64,000 nt of DNA from Paenibacillus sp. URB8-2 (GTDB taxonomy: Bacteria > Bacillota > Bacilli > Paenibacillales > Paenibacillaceae), in NCBI RefSeq assembly GCF_013393385.1, contig NZ_AP023239.1:3844001-3908000 (forward strand), given 5' to 3'. The position numbers were made by a program, and so were the translations under genes. Each line of letters starts with the position of its first letter. Positions within the stretch are counted from its first letter, which is position 1. Of the stretch, positions 35,753 to 43,811 are shown one piece after another. A model generated the notes under the pieces. It saw nothing but the letters and a program-made list of their open reading frames with translations. It was not told the DNA's origin and searched no databases.

Positions 35753-35781
35753 TTGAAACTTTCAAAACAGCGATGTATAAT
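35753..35781 (+). promoter_or_regulatory. Sigma-A type promoter for the 69-residue protein gene
   Basis: TTGAAA (35753-35758) and TATAAT (35776-35781) are spaced exactly 17 bp, 55 bases before the start codon. Confidence 0.75.
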
Positions 35782-35836
35782 TTAGCAAATTAACGCGTTC
35801 CAAGAAGCTAGTCCATAATAACAGGAGGGGAAAATC

Positions 35837-36046
35837 ATGCCTTACACCATTATGAAAAACGCCGAATTTTTCACCGCGGCACTTTCGCAGAAGTATGTAT
35901 TTGCTCTGAAGATCGGTCCTGATGGCATGTATTCTCGCGTAGGCGCCGGTCTAGTCCAAATGTTCTCCGATGAGTATGTCCGGCTTAAAAATTTTGACGG
36001 GTCGGTTGTCCTATACTCCAGATCGGACACCAAGTTTCAGCACTAG
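35837..36046 (+). CDS. Small hypothetical protein
   Basis: A 69-residue soluble protein with aromatic and hydrophobic residues suggesting a folded domain (FFTAALSQKYVFALKIGPDG, VRLKNFDGSVVLYSRSD). AGGAGGGGAAAATC before the ATG and a consensus promoter support it as a real gene. Not recognised. The last codon and stop lie inside a perfect 16-bp hairpin. Confidence 0.7.
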   Translation: MPYTIMKNAEFFTAALSQKYVFALKIGPDGMYSRVGAGLVQMFSDEYVRLKNFDGSVVLYSRSDTKFQH

Positions 36047-36076
36047 GTACTTCAATTCGCATTGAAGTACCTAGTG
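36041..36076 (+). other. Perfect 16-bp hairpin containing the stop codon
   Basis: CACTAGGTACTTCAAT and its exact complement surround the loop TCGC. The stop codon TAG of the preceding gene is in the left arm. No U tract follows. Confidence 0.65.
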
Positions 36077-36095
36077 TGGAAAATTGCTATCCGCT

Positions 36096-36572
36096 TCATT
36101 GTTTCATCTCCCCAACTCCACCTTCATTATCCCTCTTCTCGAAGCTCGTAATCACAAAGTATCCGAACAGCACACCAGATATTACATTGATTGGGGCAGA
36201 AGTCAGCAATAGATAAACTGCGCCCTTCGGCAGCCAACTCATACCCCAGGGCATATACGGATAAACGCAGAACACCAGGGCAGGCAAAGCAAGAAAAATC
36301 AGCCGATACCCGTTAAATGTCCAGCTGCCACTCCGGCCGCGTTCACGAAGCAACGTATCAACTCCGATAACTAAACCGGAAAGGGAGGGGATTAGAGGGT
36401 AAAGAAAAAGAAGCTCGTCAGGGAATGGAAACTTGAAATACTGACTTCGGTATTCGGTAATCTCCTTGACAGCGAAACCAACAAGCAGAAGAACGGCGAC
36501 CAGAATAACCATCTTCAATAAATGAACCAGCACATTTTTCAAGCGTCCCACCCGCTTCGTATCTATAATCAT
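36096..36572 (-). CDS. Small integral membrane protein
   Basis: A 158-residue protein with four predicted hydrophobic helices (VILVAVLLLVGFAVKEI; LLFLYPLIPSLSGLVIGV; LIFLALPALVFCVYPYMP; VYLLLTSAPINVISGVLFGY). Not recognised. The start is uncertain: ATG 36572 directly abuts GAGG, so a later GTG or TTG within the next dozen codons may be used. Confidence 0.65.
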   Translation of the reverse strand: MIIDTKRVGRLKNVLVHLLKMVILVAVLLLVGFAVKEITEYRSQYFKFPFPDELLFLYPLIPSLSGLVIGVDTLLRERGRSGSWTFNGYRLIFLALPALVFCVYPYMPWGMSWLPKGAVYLLLTSAPINVISGVLFGYFVITSFEKRDNEGGVGEMKQ

Positions 36573-36629
36573 CCTCTAAATCAAAACCCCACGGTAATTT
36601 TGTTTGAGCTCTCATACTCTCCTAAAACG

Positions 36630-37502
36630 CTAAACGCTGTCTCTACTGATCCATCTCATCCCCGGCGCCGCCGCAGGCCGTTCTTCGAATCCGAACTTTT
36701 TGTAAAAGTCCGCCTTATGAGCCGCCGCAAACAGTTGGACCATTGGAATCTCCCGCTCTTTGCACTTCCTCAGCAATTTTTTAAGAATACCGGCACCGAT
36801 TCCCTCGCCCTGTTCATCCGGCACAATAATCAAATCGCAGATCAAAGCCTGAACAACGCCATCCGAGATCACCCGGCCCATTCCAACCAGTTGATCCCCT
36901 TTAAAGGCCGAAACAATAAACCAGCTGTTGCACAGAGCAGTCTCCAGCTGTCTGCTTCCCTTCTCCGTTATTCCCTGCCAGCCCGCGCTTTCAATTAAAC
37001 GGATGAACTCTTCCCCTGTCGGCGTGTACTCGCGATATGTGACGAGCTTCAAATCCTTGGACATGATAATATCCGTACCGAATTCTTCTGATTCGATTAC
37101 CCGAACGCGGCGGTACCCCATTTTTGCGTAAAAATGCTCAGCCGTCAGGCTGCTGGGAACTTGAAGAACATGAACACCGCTATTCCTAGCAGTTTGTTCC
37201 AAGTATTGTATTAGGGAACGCCCCACTCCCGCGCCGTGATAATTCATATCCACAAAAACGGTGTACAGCGTATCTCCATCCAGACTTGCGGTGCCGATCA
37301 CATTCTCACCTTCAACGGCAACTACCATTTTTCTTACTGCGGAAATGAGCTTTATGTACTCCGGCGAAAACAGATTAACCATTCTATTAATGATCTGTTC
37401 CGGATAATCTCTGCTGTTCACCTTAAGCAGGTTCTCTCTGATGAGCGCCGAGACTGCTTCACTGTCATGCGTACCAAAATCCCGAATTGCCACAGAACTC
37501 AC
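36630..37502 (-). CDS. Tandem GNAT acetyltransferase domain protein
   Basis: A 290-residue protein with two GNAT folds. The first covers about residues 5-150 with acetyl-CoA loop NYHGAGVGRSLIQYLE; the second about 155-285 with DEQGEGIGAGILKKLLRK. GTG 37502, six bases after GGAGGTG, is the supported start; the frame is open further to 37640 only because it overlaps the broken methyltransferase gene. Last gene of a five-gene operon. Substrate unknown. Confidence 0.85.
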   Translation of the reverse strand: MSSVAIRDFGTHDSEAVSALIRENLLKVNSRDYPEQIINRMVNLFSPEYIKLISAVRKMVVAVEGENVIGTASLDGDTLYTVFVDMNYHGAGVGRSLIQYLEQTARNSGVHVLQVPSSLTAEHFYAKMGYRRVRVIESEEFGTDIIMSKDLKLVTYREYTPTGEEFIRLIESAGWQGITEKGSRQLETALCNSWFIVSAFKGDQLVGMGRVISDGVVQALICDLIIVPDEQGEGIGAGILKKLLRKCKEREIPMVQLFAAAHKADFYKKFGFEERPAAAPGMRWISRDSV

Positions 37503-37522
37503 TTTTTCACCTCCGGCGATGC

Positions 37523-37956
37523 TTATTCTTTCTTCGCGATCCATATTGTCCATCGGTCCTGTTCCTGTATGGGTTGGCCGCCAGCCAGCTTCGACCCGAT
37601 AAAATTCACCAGCTCCCAAGAACTGCCCGCAAGCGAGCAATCTTCCGGCGTCCGGTCTTGGATGATGAATGTCCCGCCTGGCTTTAATACCCTATGAGCT
37701 TCTTGAAAGCACGTGGACAACCCGCTGCAATTCTCCGCCGCACCTACCAGCATTTCCGCAGAAAAATCCATTCCCGTCACATGGGCCGCCCCGGACAGCG
37801 CCAGTACCTTCGTGTAAATACCGCCGCCGCAGCCAAGATCCAGTACTCGCTTCCCTTGAAGCCGGATATGCTGCTCTATCGCTGGACCCAGCGCGCTTCC
37901 GCTTCTCTGGAGGCATAGGTAGATTGATTGTTGTGATCGTGAAAGTCGATAGGCAT
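37523..37956 (-). pseudogene. Broken class I SAM methyltransferase gene
   Basis: The 5' end starts at ATG 37956 after GGCGGGG with the typical MPIDFHDHNNQSTYASREAE, but this frame hits TAG at 37878-37876. Conserved sequence continues in another frame: HIRLQGKRVLDLGCGGGIY (SAM motif I), then HVTGMDFSAEMLVGAAENCSG. The roughly 30 residues normally found before LSTCFQEAHRVLKPGGTFII are missing, and about 100 residues are missing between RTPEDCSLAGSS and the C-terminal DRWTIWIAKK. So one frameshift and two in-frame deletions are inferred from knowledge of the family. The residual frame 37523-38005 is unlikely to make an active enzyme. Fourth gene of the operon. Confidence 0.8.
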
Positions 37957-37976
37957 CCCTATTCCCCGCCTTTCCT

Positions 37977-38411
37977 TTAAAAATGCTTCCGATACCCCTC
38001 CACATTCTCTTCCTTATATCCCAATTGTTCGTAGAGCTTATGCGCTTCTTTCCGCTGCCCGCCCGATACCAAAATGATATAGGCGCAGTCTCTCTTCCGC
38101 GCCGCTTGCTCGATTTCCAGCATCAAATTCTTGCCGATCCCCTGTCTTCTGAAACTGCCGGCAACGACAACATTCTCAATCACCATAAAAGTCTTGCATT
38201 CTCCCACAAGATCCTGGCAGACGATTCCCATCAGCGAGCCGGCTAATATATCATTTTGAAAAGCGCCCAGCAAAATATAACGGTCATCATGCTCAAGCGA
38301 TTCGAATACGTCAGACAGCTTCGCCTCATTGGTCTTTCGTCCCATCAGTTCCTCATACAGGCTGCTTAAGGCGGGCAAATCATCGCGGCCGATTTTTTTA
38401 ATGGAAATCAT
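37977..38411 (-). CDS. GNAT family N-acetyltransferase
   Basis: A 144-residue single GNAT domain. Acetyl-CoA loop GSFRRQGIGKNLMLEIE near residue 95, preceded by the beta-strand CKTFMVIENVVV and followed by the C-terminal KLYEQLGYKEENVEGYRKHF. Start overlaps the stop of the HAD gene by four bases (ATGA), a sign of translational coupling. Substrate not predictable. Confidence 0.88.
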   Translation of the reverse strand: MISIKKIGRDDLPALSSLYEELMGRKTNEAKLSDVFESLEHDDRYILLGAFQNDILAGSLMGIVCQDLVGECKTFMVIENVVVAGSFRRQGIGKNLMLEIEQAARKRDCAYIILVSGGQRKEAHKLYEQLGYKEENVEGYRKHF

Positions 38412-39076
38412 AGGATGTCCGCCCTTCCATTTGAAGCAAATGCTTCATATAGTTCCTGCACAGTATGTATACAATCCGTCGGTCCAATGGCTTCCATCTC
38501 AGCCTCGCTTCCGTACCCGTACAAGACGCCAATTGACGATATTCCGTTGTTATGCGCTCCGATAATATCATGCTTCCGGTCTCCGATCATTACGGCGCCG
38601 GCAGCTTCCAGATCCTCTTGTTCCAGGATATGCTTAATGATCTCACTCTTATCCGACAGTGTTCCATCCAGGCCGCTCCCGACCACAGCATGGAAGAAGT
38701 GCTCCAGCTTAAAGTGCTTCAAAATCTTCTCCGCGAACACAAGCGGCTTGGAAGTTGCAACGATCAGAACGGCCTGCCGCTGAGTAAGCATACTCAAAAG
38801 TTCGGGAATGCCGGGGTACAGCTCATTTTCAAAAATACCCCTATCCGCAAAATACTCCCGGTAATACTGCACAGCCTGCCAGGCGTCCGCCTCCGAAAAA
38901 CCATAAAACTCTTGGAACGAATGGGCCAGCGGCGGCCCGATGAACGGCTCCAACCGATCCAAATCGTCTTCGAAAATACCAAACTTGGCAAGTGCATACT
39001 GCACCGACTTGGTAATACCCAGCTTCGGGTCTGTCAGCGTTCCGTCCAGATCAAACAAAATATGCGAAAAATTCAA
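38408..39076 (-). CDS. HAD hydrolase, phosphoglycolate-phosphatase-like
   Basis: A 222-residue HAD superfamily phosphatase. Motif I FDLDGTLTDPK, motif II Thr/Ser in VATSKPLVFA, motif III Lys in LSDKSEIIKH, motif IV GDRKHDIIGAHNNGI. A helical cap between motifs I and II (FIGPPLAHSFQEFYGFSE) is of the PGP/Gph type. TTG 39076 follows GGAGAAGGTGATCA and begins the conserved region; in-frame sequence up to 39169 overlaps the upstream gene. Likely removes phosphate from small metabolites. Confidence 0.9.
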   Translation of the reverse strand: MNFSHILFDLDGTLTDPKLGITKSVQYALAKFGIFEDDLDRLEPFIGPPLAHSFQEFYGFSEADAWQAVQYYREYFADRGIFENELYPGIPELLSMLTQRQAVLIVATSKPLVFAEKILKHFKLEHFFHAVVGSGLDGTLSDKSEIIKHILEQEDLEAAGAVMIGDRKHDIIGAHNNGISSIGVLYGYGSEAEMEAIGPTDCIHTVQELYEAFASNGRADIL

Positions 39077-39107
39077 ATGATCACCTTCTCCATCCTCTGA
39101 AATTATC

Positions 39108-39566
39108 CTATATTTTCTTCTCAAAACATAGACTGGACGGACAATCCGCGTATTCTCCGAACCGTTCAATCTCGCCGTAACCGTTCTTCTTATAGAATCC
39201 GATGGCCTCCGTCTGCTGATCTCCCGTTTCCAGCTTGATTCCCTGATATCCCTGATGTGCCGCCTCCTCTTCCAGCCGCTGCACGATCATCCGGGCGATT
39301 CCCCTGCCCCGGAACTCCGCCTCCACGAAGAAACGCTTCAACTCCACATGATCATTGTCCAGCTTTTTAATCGCTCCGCATCCGACAGGGCGGGAGTCCA
39401 GATAAGCGACGATAAAATAAATATCATTCACGTAAGGATCTTCGAAATCAACCAGATAGACTTCTTCCGGCGGGTAAAGTTCAAACAGATAACTGTCAAG
39501 CTGTGAAATCAGCTGGGCCAGATCCGGATGCTCCGGCGCCACCTGTACCAATTCAATCTTTTCCAT
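39108..39566 (-). CDS. GNAT family N-acetyltransferase
   Basis: A 152-residue GNAT domain. Acetyl-CoA loop AEFRGRGIARMIVQRLEEEA, preceding strand HVELKRFFV, and the C-terminal EAIGFYKKNGYGEIERFGEY pattern. AAGGAGAG precedes ATG 39566. First gene of the operon GNAT - HAD - GNAT - broken methyltransferase - tandem GNAT; the spacing to the HAD gene is 31 bases. Confidence 0.88.
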   Translation of the reverse strand: MEKIELVQVAPEHPDLAQLISQLDSYLFELYPPEEVYLVDFEDPYVNDIYFIVAYLDSRPVGCGAIKKLDNDHVELKRFFVEAEFRGRGIARMIVQRLEEEAAHQGYQGIKLETGDQQTEAIGFYKKNGYGEIERFGEYADCPSSLCFEKKI

Positions 39567-39761
39567 GTACAATCTCTCCTTATTATTAGTTCAAAAAAGC
39601 ATGAATCCATTGTACCCCGCTAAGCCCAAATGAAAAAGACGACAAGTATGGACAAAAGGCTTCCCCTTTTCGACGTTGGACAACATACTAAAAAATCAAT
39701 GACAGGTTTAATCGTGCTATAGTAAAATATTTGATAATGATGAAAAAATACGAAAGAGGCG

Positions 39762-40271
39762 ATGAATCTGGAATCCCATTCGAATACGGTTGTACCTCCA
39801 AAAAGGCCGAATTTTTACAGAAGGCGCAACACCGCGGCGTATTCCTTTATGGCGTGGACGGCATTTGCCATTGCGGCGGGCTTTGAATTTGTCGGAATCT
39901 ACACCCTTCAAGAACCATTATCGGTAAAAGGGTATTATGCCGTATGCGGCGTTCTCATTATTATCTCATCATTTATGCTGCAAAAGGTAGTACGAGACAA
40001 CGATGAGGACGACTTTTTACAGGAGCAAAATCCGTATCACCGCAAGCGGAACACGTCGGCGTTTACTTTTCTGGCCTGGGCGGGTTTTGTGATTGCCATT
40101 CTCTTTGAATACATAGGGTTATACACGTTGAAGGAGCCGCTTTATGTCAAGGGATACTACGCCATAGCCGCCGCATTCCTGGTTGTGTCCTGCTTCGTGT
40201 TGCAAAAGACGATACGCGATAATGAAGAGGATGATTACAATCTTGGAGTCAGCCCGTCTTCGGAAGGCTAA
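39762..40271 (+). CDS. YiaAB two-helix domain membrane protein, duplicated
   Basis: A 169-residue membrane protein built of two copies of the YiaAB domain, about residues 20-82 and 92-156. The copies align closely: RRRNTAAYSFMAWTAFAIAA / HRKRNTSAFTFLAWAGFVIA, YTLQEPLSVKGYYA / YTLKEPLYVKGYYA, LQKVVRDNDEDD / LQKTIRDNEEDD. Four transmembrane helices in total. Function of the domain is unknown. The ribosome site (AAAGAGG two bases before ATG) is unusually close. Confidence 0.88.
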   Translation: MNLESHSNTVVPPKRPNFYRRRNTAAYSFMAWTAFAIAAGFEFVGIYTLQEPLSVKGYYAVCGVLIIISSFMLQKVVRDNDEDDFLQEQNPYHRKRNTSAFTFLAWAGFVIAILFEYIGLYTLKEPLYVKGYYAIAAAFLVVSCFVLQKTIRDNEEDDYNLGVSPSSEG

Positions 40272-40293
40272 TAATCAGAAGGTTAATAAAACG

Positions 40294-40336
40294 AAAGGAC
40301 GTCCAACAGCCAAATATGGCGGGACGTCCTTTTTGT
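40294..40336 (+). terminator. Terminator after the YiaAB gene
   Basis: AAAGGACGTCC pairs with GGACGTCCTTT and is followed by TTTTTG, 22 bases after the stop. Confidence 0.88.
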
Positions 40337-40413
40337 TCGTAATGAACCCGTATTATTGCTTATATGCAATGGCTGAGGGGCGCTGCAGCAGCGGCAGCAG
40401 CATGAATAACAAT

Positions 40414-41445
40414 TTATTTCGCTCTGGCCAGCAAATACAGGAAATACGGCGCGCCGATGACGGCTACAATAATTCCCGCCGGCAATTCCGACGGCTGCAA
40501 AATCGAGCGGCCGAGCGTATCGGATATAATGAGGAGGAGGGCGCCGACAAGAGCCGAAGCCGGAAGCAGCGCCTGATTCCTCGGTCCGACCAGCCTGACG
40601 GCAAGATGCGGCCCGATCAGGCCGATGAAGCCGATGCCTCCGCTCACCGCCACACTGGAACCGGCCAGGGCAACCGCCGACAAAAGAAGCAGGCGTCTGT
40701 CTTTTTCCACAGATAATCCCAGCCCTGTCGGGGTCTGCTCTCCGAGATTCAGAATATTCAGCACCCGCGCTTTGTAGAATACATACCCGAATAGCACAAT
40801 AATCCACGGAAGCAATGCAAGCACAAATTTCCAGTTGGAGCCCCAGATCGTTCCGGCCAGCCATGTAGCAACAAACTGATACTGATTGGGATCGAATTTG
40901 AGCGTCAGCACAATCATGGCGGCGCTGATTCCCGAAGCTACCGCAACCCCGGTCAGCAGCAGGCGCGTGGGCGACAGACCACGGTGTTTTTGGTATGCAA
41001 GCGTATAGATCAGCATGGAGGCCAGGCCAGCACCAATCAGCGCCAGCACCGGAAGCATAAAGACAGGCACGACTTCCCTTGTCGGATAAAAAGATATGAA
41101 CAGCACCACCATCAGGCCCGCGCCGGCGTTGATGCCGAGAATGCCCGGATCGGCAAGCGGACTGCGCGTGATGCCTTGAATAATGCAGCCGGAAACGGCC
41201 AGGCCCGCGCCGGCAAGAACAGAGATAATGATGCGCGGCAGCCGGAACTCAAACAGAATCAGGGACTGATCCTCCGTTCCCATACCGAACAATGTTCGCA
41301 TGACATCCATAGGCAGCAGCCTGATGAATCCGGTGTTCATGCTTATAATGAAAGTGACTGCAATCAAGATACCCAGAACAGTCATCACGGCTATATTCCT
41401 CGCCCTTCTGCTCTGTTCCGGCGGTAAGTCCTGCGGCATCGGCAT
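40414..41445 (-). CDS. Iron-siderophore ABC transporter permease (FecD-like)
   Basis: A 343-residue FecCD/BtuC-family permease with nine or ten helices. Signatures include FRLPRIIISVLAGAGLAVSG, the coupling-region GITRSPLADPGILGINAGAG, and the C-terminal GGIGFIGLIGPHLAVRLVG. It starts one base into the stop of its partner permease (overlap at 41445), so the two are translationally coupled. It forms a heterodimeric channel with the upstream permease. No ATPase gene is in the cluster. Confidence 0.93.
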   Translation of the reverse strand: MPMPQDLPPEQSRRARNIAVMTVLGILIAVTFIISMNTGFIRLLPMDVMRTLFGMGTEDQSLILFEFRLPRIIISVLAGAGLAVSGCIIQGITRSPLADPGILGINAGAGLMVVLFISFYPTREVVPVFMLPVLALIGAGLASMLIYTLAYQKHRGLSPTRLLLTGVAVASGISAAMIVLTLKFDPNQYQFVATWLAGTIWGSNWKFVLALLPWIIVLFGYVFYKARVLNILNLGEQTPTGLGLSVEKDRRLLLLSAVALAGSSVAVSGGIGFIGLIGPHLAVRLVGPRNQALLPASALVGALLLIISDTLGRSILQPSELPAGIIVAVIGAPYFLYLLARAK

Positions 41446-42488
41446 CAGTTATCCACTCCTTTCCTTCGGGCCAAATACAGGAAGAACGGAATCCCGATCA
41501 AGGCCAGCAGCGCGCCGACGGGCGTCTCCAAAGGCGGGTTGATCCGGCGCGAACCCAGGTCCGCCGCAAGCATCAACAGGCTGCCCAGCACCGCAGAGCA
41601 GGGAATAATCCGGCGATAATCCATGCCGACAAGGTAACGCGCCGCATGTGGAACGATGAGGCCGACAAAGCCGACCGAGCCGACAATCGACACCGACGCC
41701 CCAGCCAGAACAAGCACGACCCCAATTCCCGCCAGCCGGATCAGCCAGGTCCGTTGTCCAAGCCCGGCAGCTACATCATCCCCGAGGCTTAGGACCGTAA
41801 TGGAGCGGGACAGCGTCATGGCGGCTATAAAGGCAACTGCAACCCACGGGAACATGATCCTCAGCTCCGCCCACTCAATGCCCGACAAGCCTCCCGCATA
41901 CCAGTAAGCCAAATCCTGTCCGATCTGAAAATAGATGGCCAAGCCCTGACTTAGCGCAACCAGCAGCGCGCTAACCGCCGAACCGGCCAGGACAAGACGA
42001 AGCGGAGTCAGACCGCTTCTGGAGATGGAGCCTATGCCATATACGATTCCCGCTGCGATCCCCGCTCCAAGAAAGGAGTACATCATTAGATAAGAGAAGG
42101 CAAGCCCCGGAAAATACGAATAGCAGAAAGCGAGCACGAAGGCCGCACCCGCATTCAGCCCGAGAATGCCGGAGTCGGCAAGCGGATTCCGGGTCATGCC
42201 CTGCATAAGCGCGCCCGCAACGGCAAAGGCGGCCCCCACAAGCACACTGCCGACCACACGCGGCAGCCGCAGATCCCAAATGACCTGGTGCTGCGGCAGT
42301 TCAGGATTGTAGTGAATGACCGCATCCCACACCGTATTCAGGTCGATCGTTGTTGCGCCATAGGCAATCGACACCGCCATTCCCGCAATCAGCAACAGAA
42401 GGCCGCCGATCAGGATAACGGGAAAAGCCGCCGGTTTTGCGCGGTTATTTTCCTGCGGCAGTTCCGCCCGTTTTTTCAGCGTTGTCAT
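41445..42488 (-). CDS. Iron-siderophore ABC transporter permease (FecC-like)
   Basis: A 347-residue FecCD/BtuC-family permease. DLRLPRVVGSVLVGAAFAVAG, GMTRNPLADSGILGLNAGAAF and VGSVGFVGLIVPHAARYLVG are the family motifs. It lies between the binding-protein gene and the second permease in the same direction. The Fur box ahead of the operon marks it as iron-repressed. Confidence 0.93.
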   Translation of the reverse strand: MTTLKKRAELPQENNRAKPAAFPVILIGGLLLLIAGMAVSIAYGATTIDLNTVWDAVIHYNPELPQHQVIWDLRLPRVVGSVLVGAAFAVAGALMQGMTRNPLADSGILGLNAGAAFVLAFCYSYFPGLAFSYLMMYSFLGAGIAAGIVYGIGSISRSGLTPLRLVLAGSAVSALLVALSQGLAIYFQIGQDLAYWYAGGLSGIEWAELRIMFPWVAVAFIAAMTLSRSITVLSLGDDVAAGLGQRTWLIRLAGIGVVLVLAGASVSIVGSVGFVGLIVPHAARYLVGMDYRRIIPCSAVLGSLLMLAADLGSRRINPPLETPVGALLALIGIPFFLYLARRKGVDN

Positions 42489-42515
42489 CCGTTATCATCA
42501 CATCCTTGCCCATTG

Positions 42516-43535
42516 CTATTTTTGTCCGCTTAATTTCTCTGCAACCGTCTTCGCCGTATTAAGTTGGGACAACGGCGTATTGTTGAAGAAGCTGGCATCG
42601 ACTATGTATACATGATTATTCTTGAAAGCATTCAGCGACTTCCAGACATCCCCTTTGGTAATATCCTCAAGTCGCTCCTGTGAGACTTCCGGCTTCTCGT
42701 CCTGCTTGCCTGTTTGAACAAAAATATGATCCGGATTCATTTCAAGTAGCTTCTCCAGAGAAATGGCAGCGAACAAATCTTCGGATTCAATGCCTTTGAC
42801 GGGAGTCAGGCCAAGATCATGGTATAATACACCGCCGACACTTGTCGGTAAATTATTATAGATCCGAACCTGCTTGTCCAGCAGACGAATGAACACGACG
42901 GTCTCGTTGCCCACAGCGTTCTTCAATTGCTCCTTGTATTGGTCAACCTGTGACTGATAATCTTTCAGATAGGCCTCCGCTTCCTTCTCCTTGCCTACGA
43001 GGGCCGCGTATTGCGTGAGATCCTTCCGCCAATCCTTCGTTTCTTTAATCATAATAGTAGGCGCGATCTTGGACATCTTCTCATAAGCCTGTGTATCTTC
43101 TCTGACAAAGATCAAGTCCGGCTTCTGCGCCAGAAATGCTTCAAAGTTCAACGGAGACGATTCTCCGACCAACTGAATATCCGGGTACTTTTCTTTGGGG
43201 AAATAGGGGTAATAATCCGCGGCAGGCATTGCTTTCGGGGCAATCTTGACATTAAGATTAAGCGGAATCAGGTATTCCATAAGCTGCTGGCTGGTCGCGG
43301 CAACCTTCTGGGGATCGGCCGGTATCGTCTTCTCGCCTGTCGCATCCGTAATGGTCCTCTCCGCGGGAGTCTGCGTCTGCTGCGCATTGGCCGCGCCCTG
43401 CGTATTTCCGCCCTGTGCCGCTTCGCTTTGCGCATTCCCGCCTTGATTTCCTCCACAGGCCGACAGTACGAAAATGGCCAGCAGCAGGATTAACCCGGCT
43501 TTGGCCATCGAATTCATATCCATCCTTTTGTTCAT
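42516..43535 (-). CDS. Iron-siderophore substrate-binding lipoprotein
   Basis: A 339-residue lipoprotein of the FecB/FhuD/BtuF class. Signal segment LILLLAIFVLSACGG with lipobox LSAC, a Gln/Asn/Ala-rich spacer, then the two-lobed binding fold (TDATGEKTIPADPQKVAATS; KPDLIFVREDTQAYEKMSKI; MNPDHIFVQTGKQ). ATG 43535 has GGAGGTG ten bases upstream; the frame is open to 43586. First gene of the operon, directly after a Fur box. The siderophore cannot be told from sequence. Confidence 0.92.
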   Translation of the reverse strand: MNKRMDMNSMAKAGLILLLAIFVLSACGGNQGGNAQSEAAQGGNTQGAANAQQTQTPAERTITDATGEKTIPADPQKVAATSQQLMEYLIPLNLNVKIAPKAMPAADYYPYFPKEKYPDIQLVGESSPLNFEAFLAQKPDLIFVREDTQAYEKMSKIAPTIMIKETKDWRKDLTQYAALVGKEKEAEAYLKDYQSQVDQYKEQLKNAVGNETVVFIRLLDKQVRIYNNLPTSVGGVLYHDLGLTPVKGIESEDLFAAISLEKLLEMNPDHIFVQTGKQDEKPEVSQERLEDITKGDVWKSLNAFKNNHVYIVDASFFNNTPLSQLNTAKTVAEKLSGQK

Positions 43536-43564
43536 CTGTAACACACCTCCATAAAATTTGAAAA

Positions 43565-43585
43565 TGAAAATGAATTTCATTATCA
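43565..43585 (-). promoter_or_regulatory. Fur box ahead of the siderophore import operon
   Basis: Read on the minus strand TGATAATGAAATTCATTTTCA is a 21-bp near-perfect palindrome matching the Fur 7-1-7 core TGATAAT-N-ATTATCA in its arms. It lies 30 bases upstream of the start codon, over the likely promoter, so iron-dependent repression is expected. Confidence 0.8.
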
Positions 43586-43811
43586 ATTGCTATCATTTTC
43601 AAATTTTATTAAACAGCCAGTTTCTTGTCAATGGTTTTTGTCGCTTTTTATCACATTTTGGGGAGGTTTTGTCACACTTATGGTGTTCTTTCTGGTGCGG
43701 CATTACCAAGCCGAATGATTGAAAAATCCAACGCCGATTGGATTAATAGGTTCCGCAAAGGATTTGAAACAGCTGCTGTTAATGTTGATTTCTTGACCTT
43801 GTCCCTGACTT

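Noticed and set aside
37523..38005. 160-codon frame as an intact methyltransferase
   Set aside because: Its first 40 codons read the wrong frame over the true N-terminus and key family segments are missing, so it is treated as a pseudogene.
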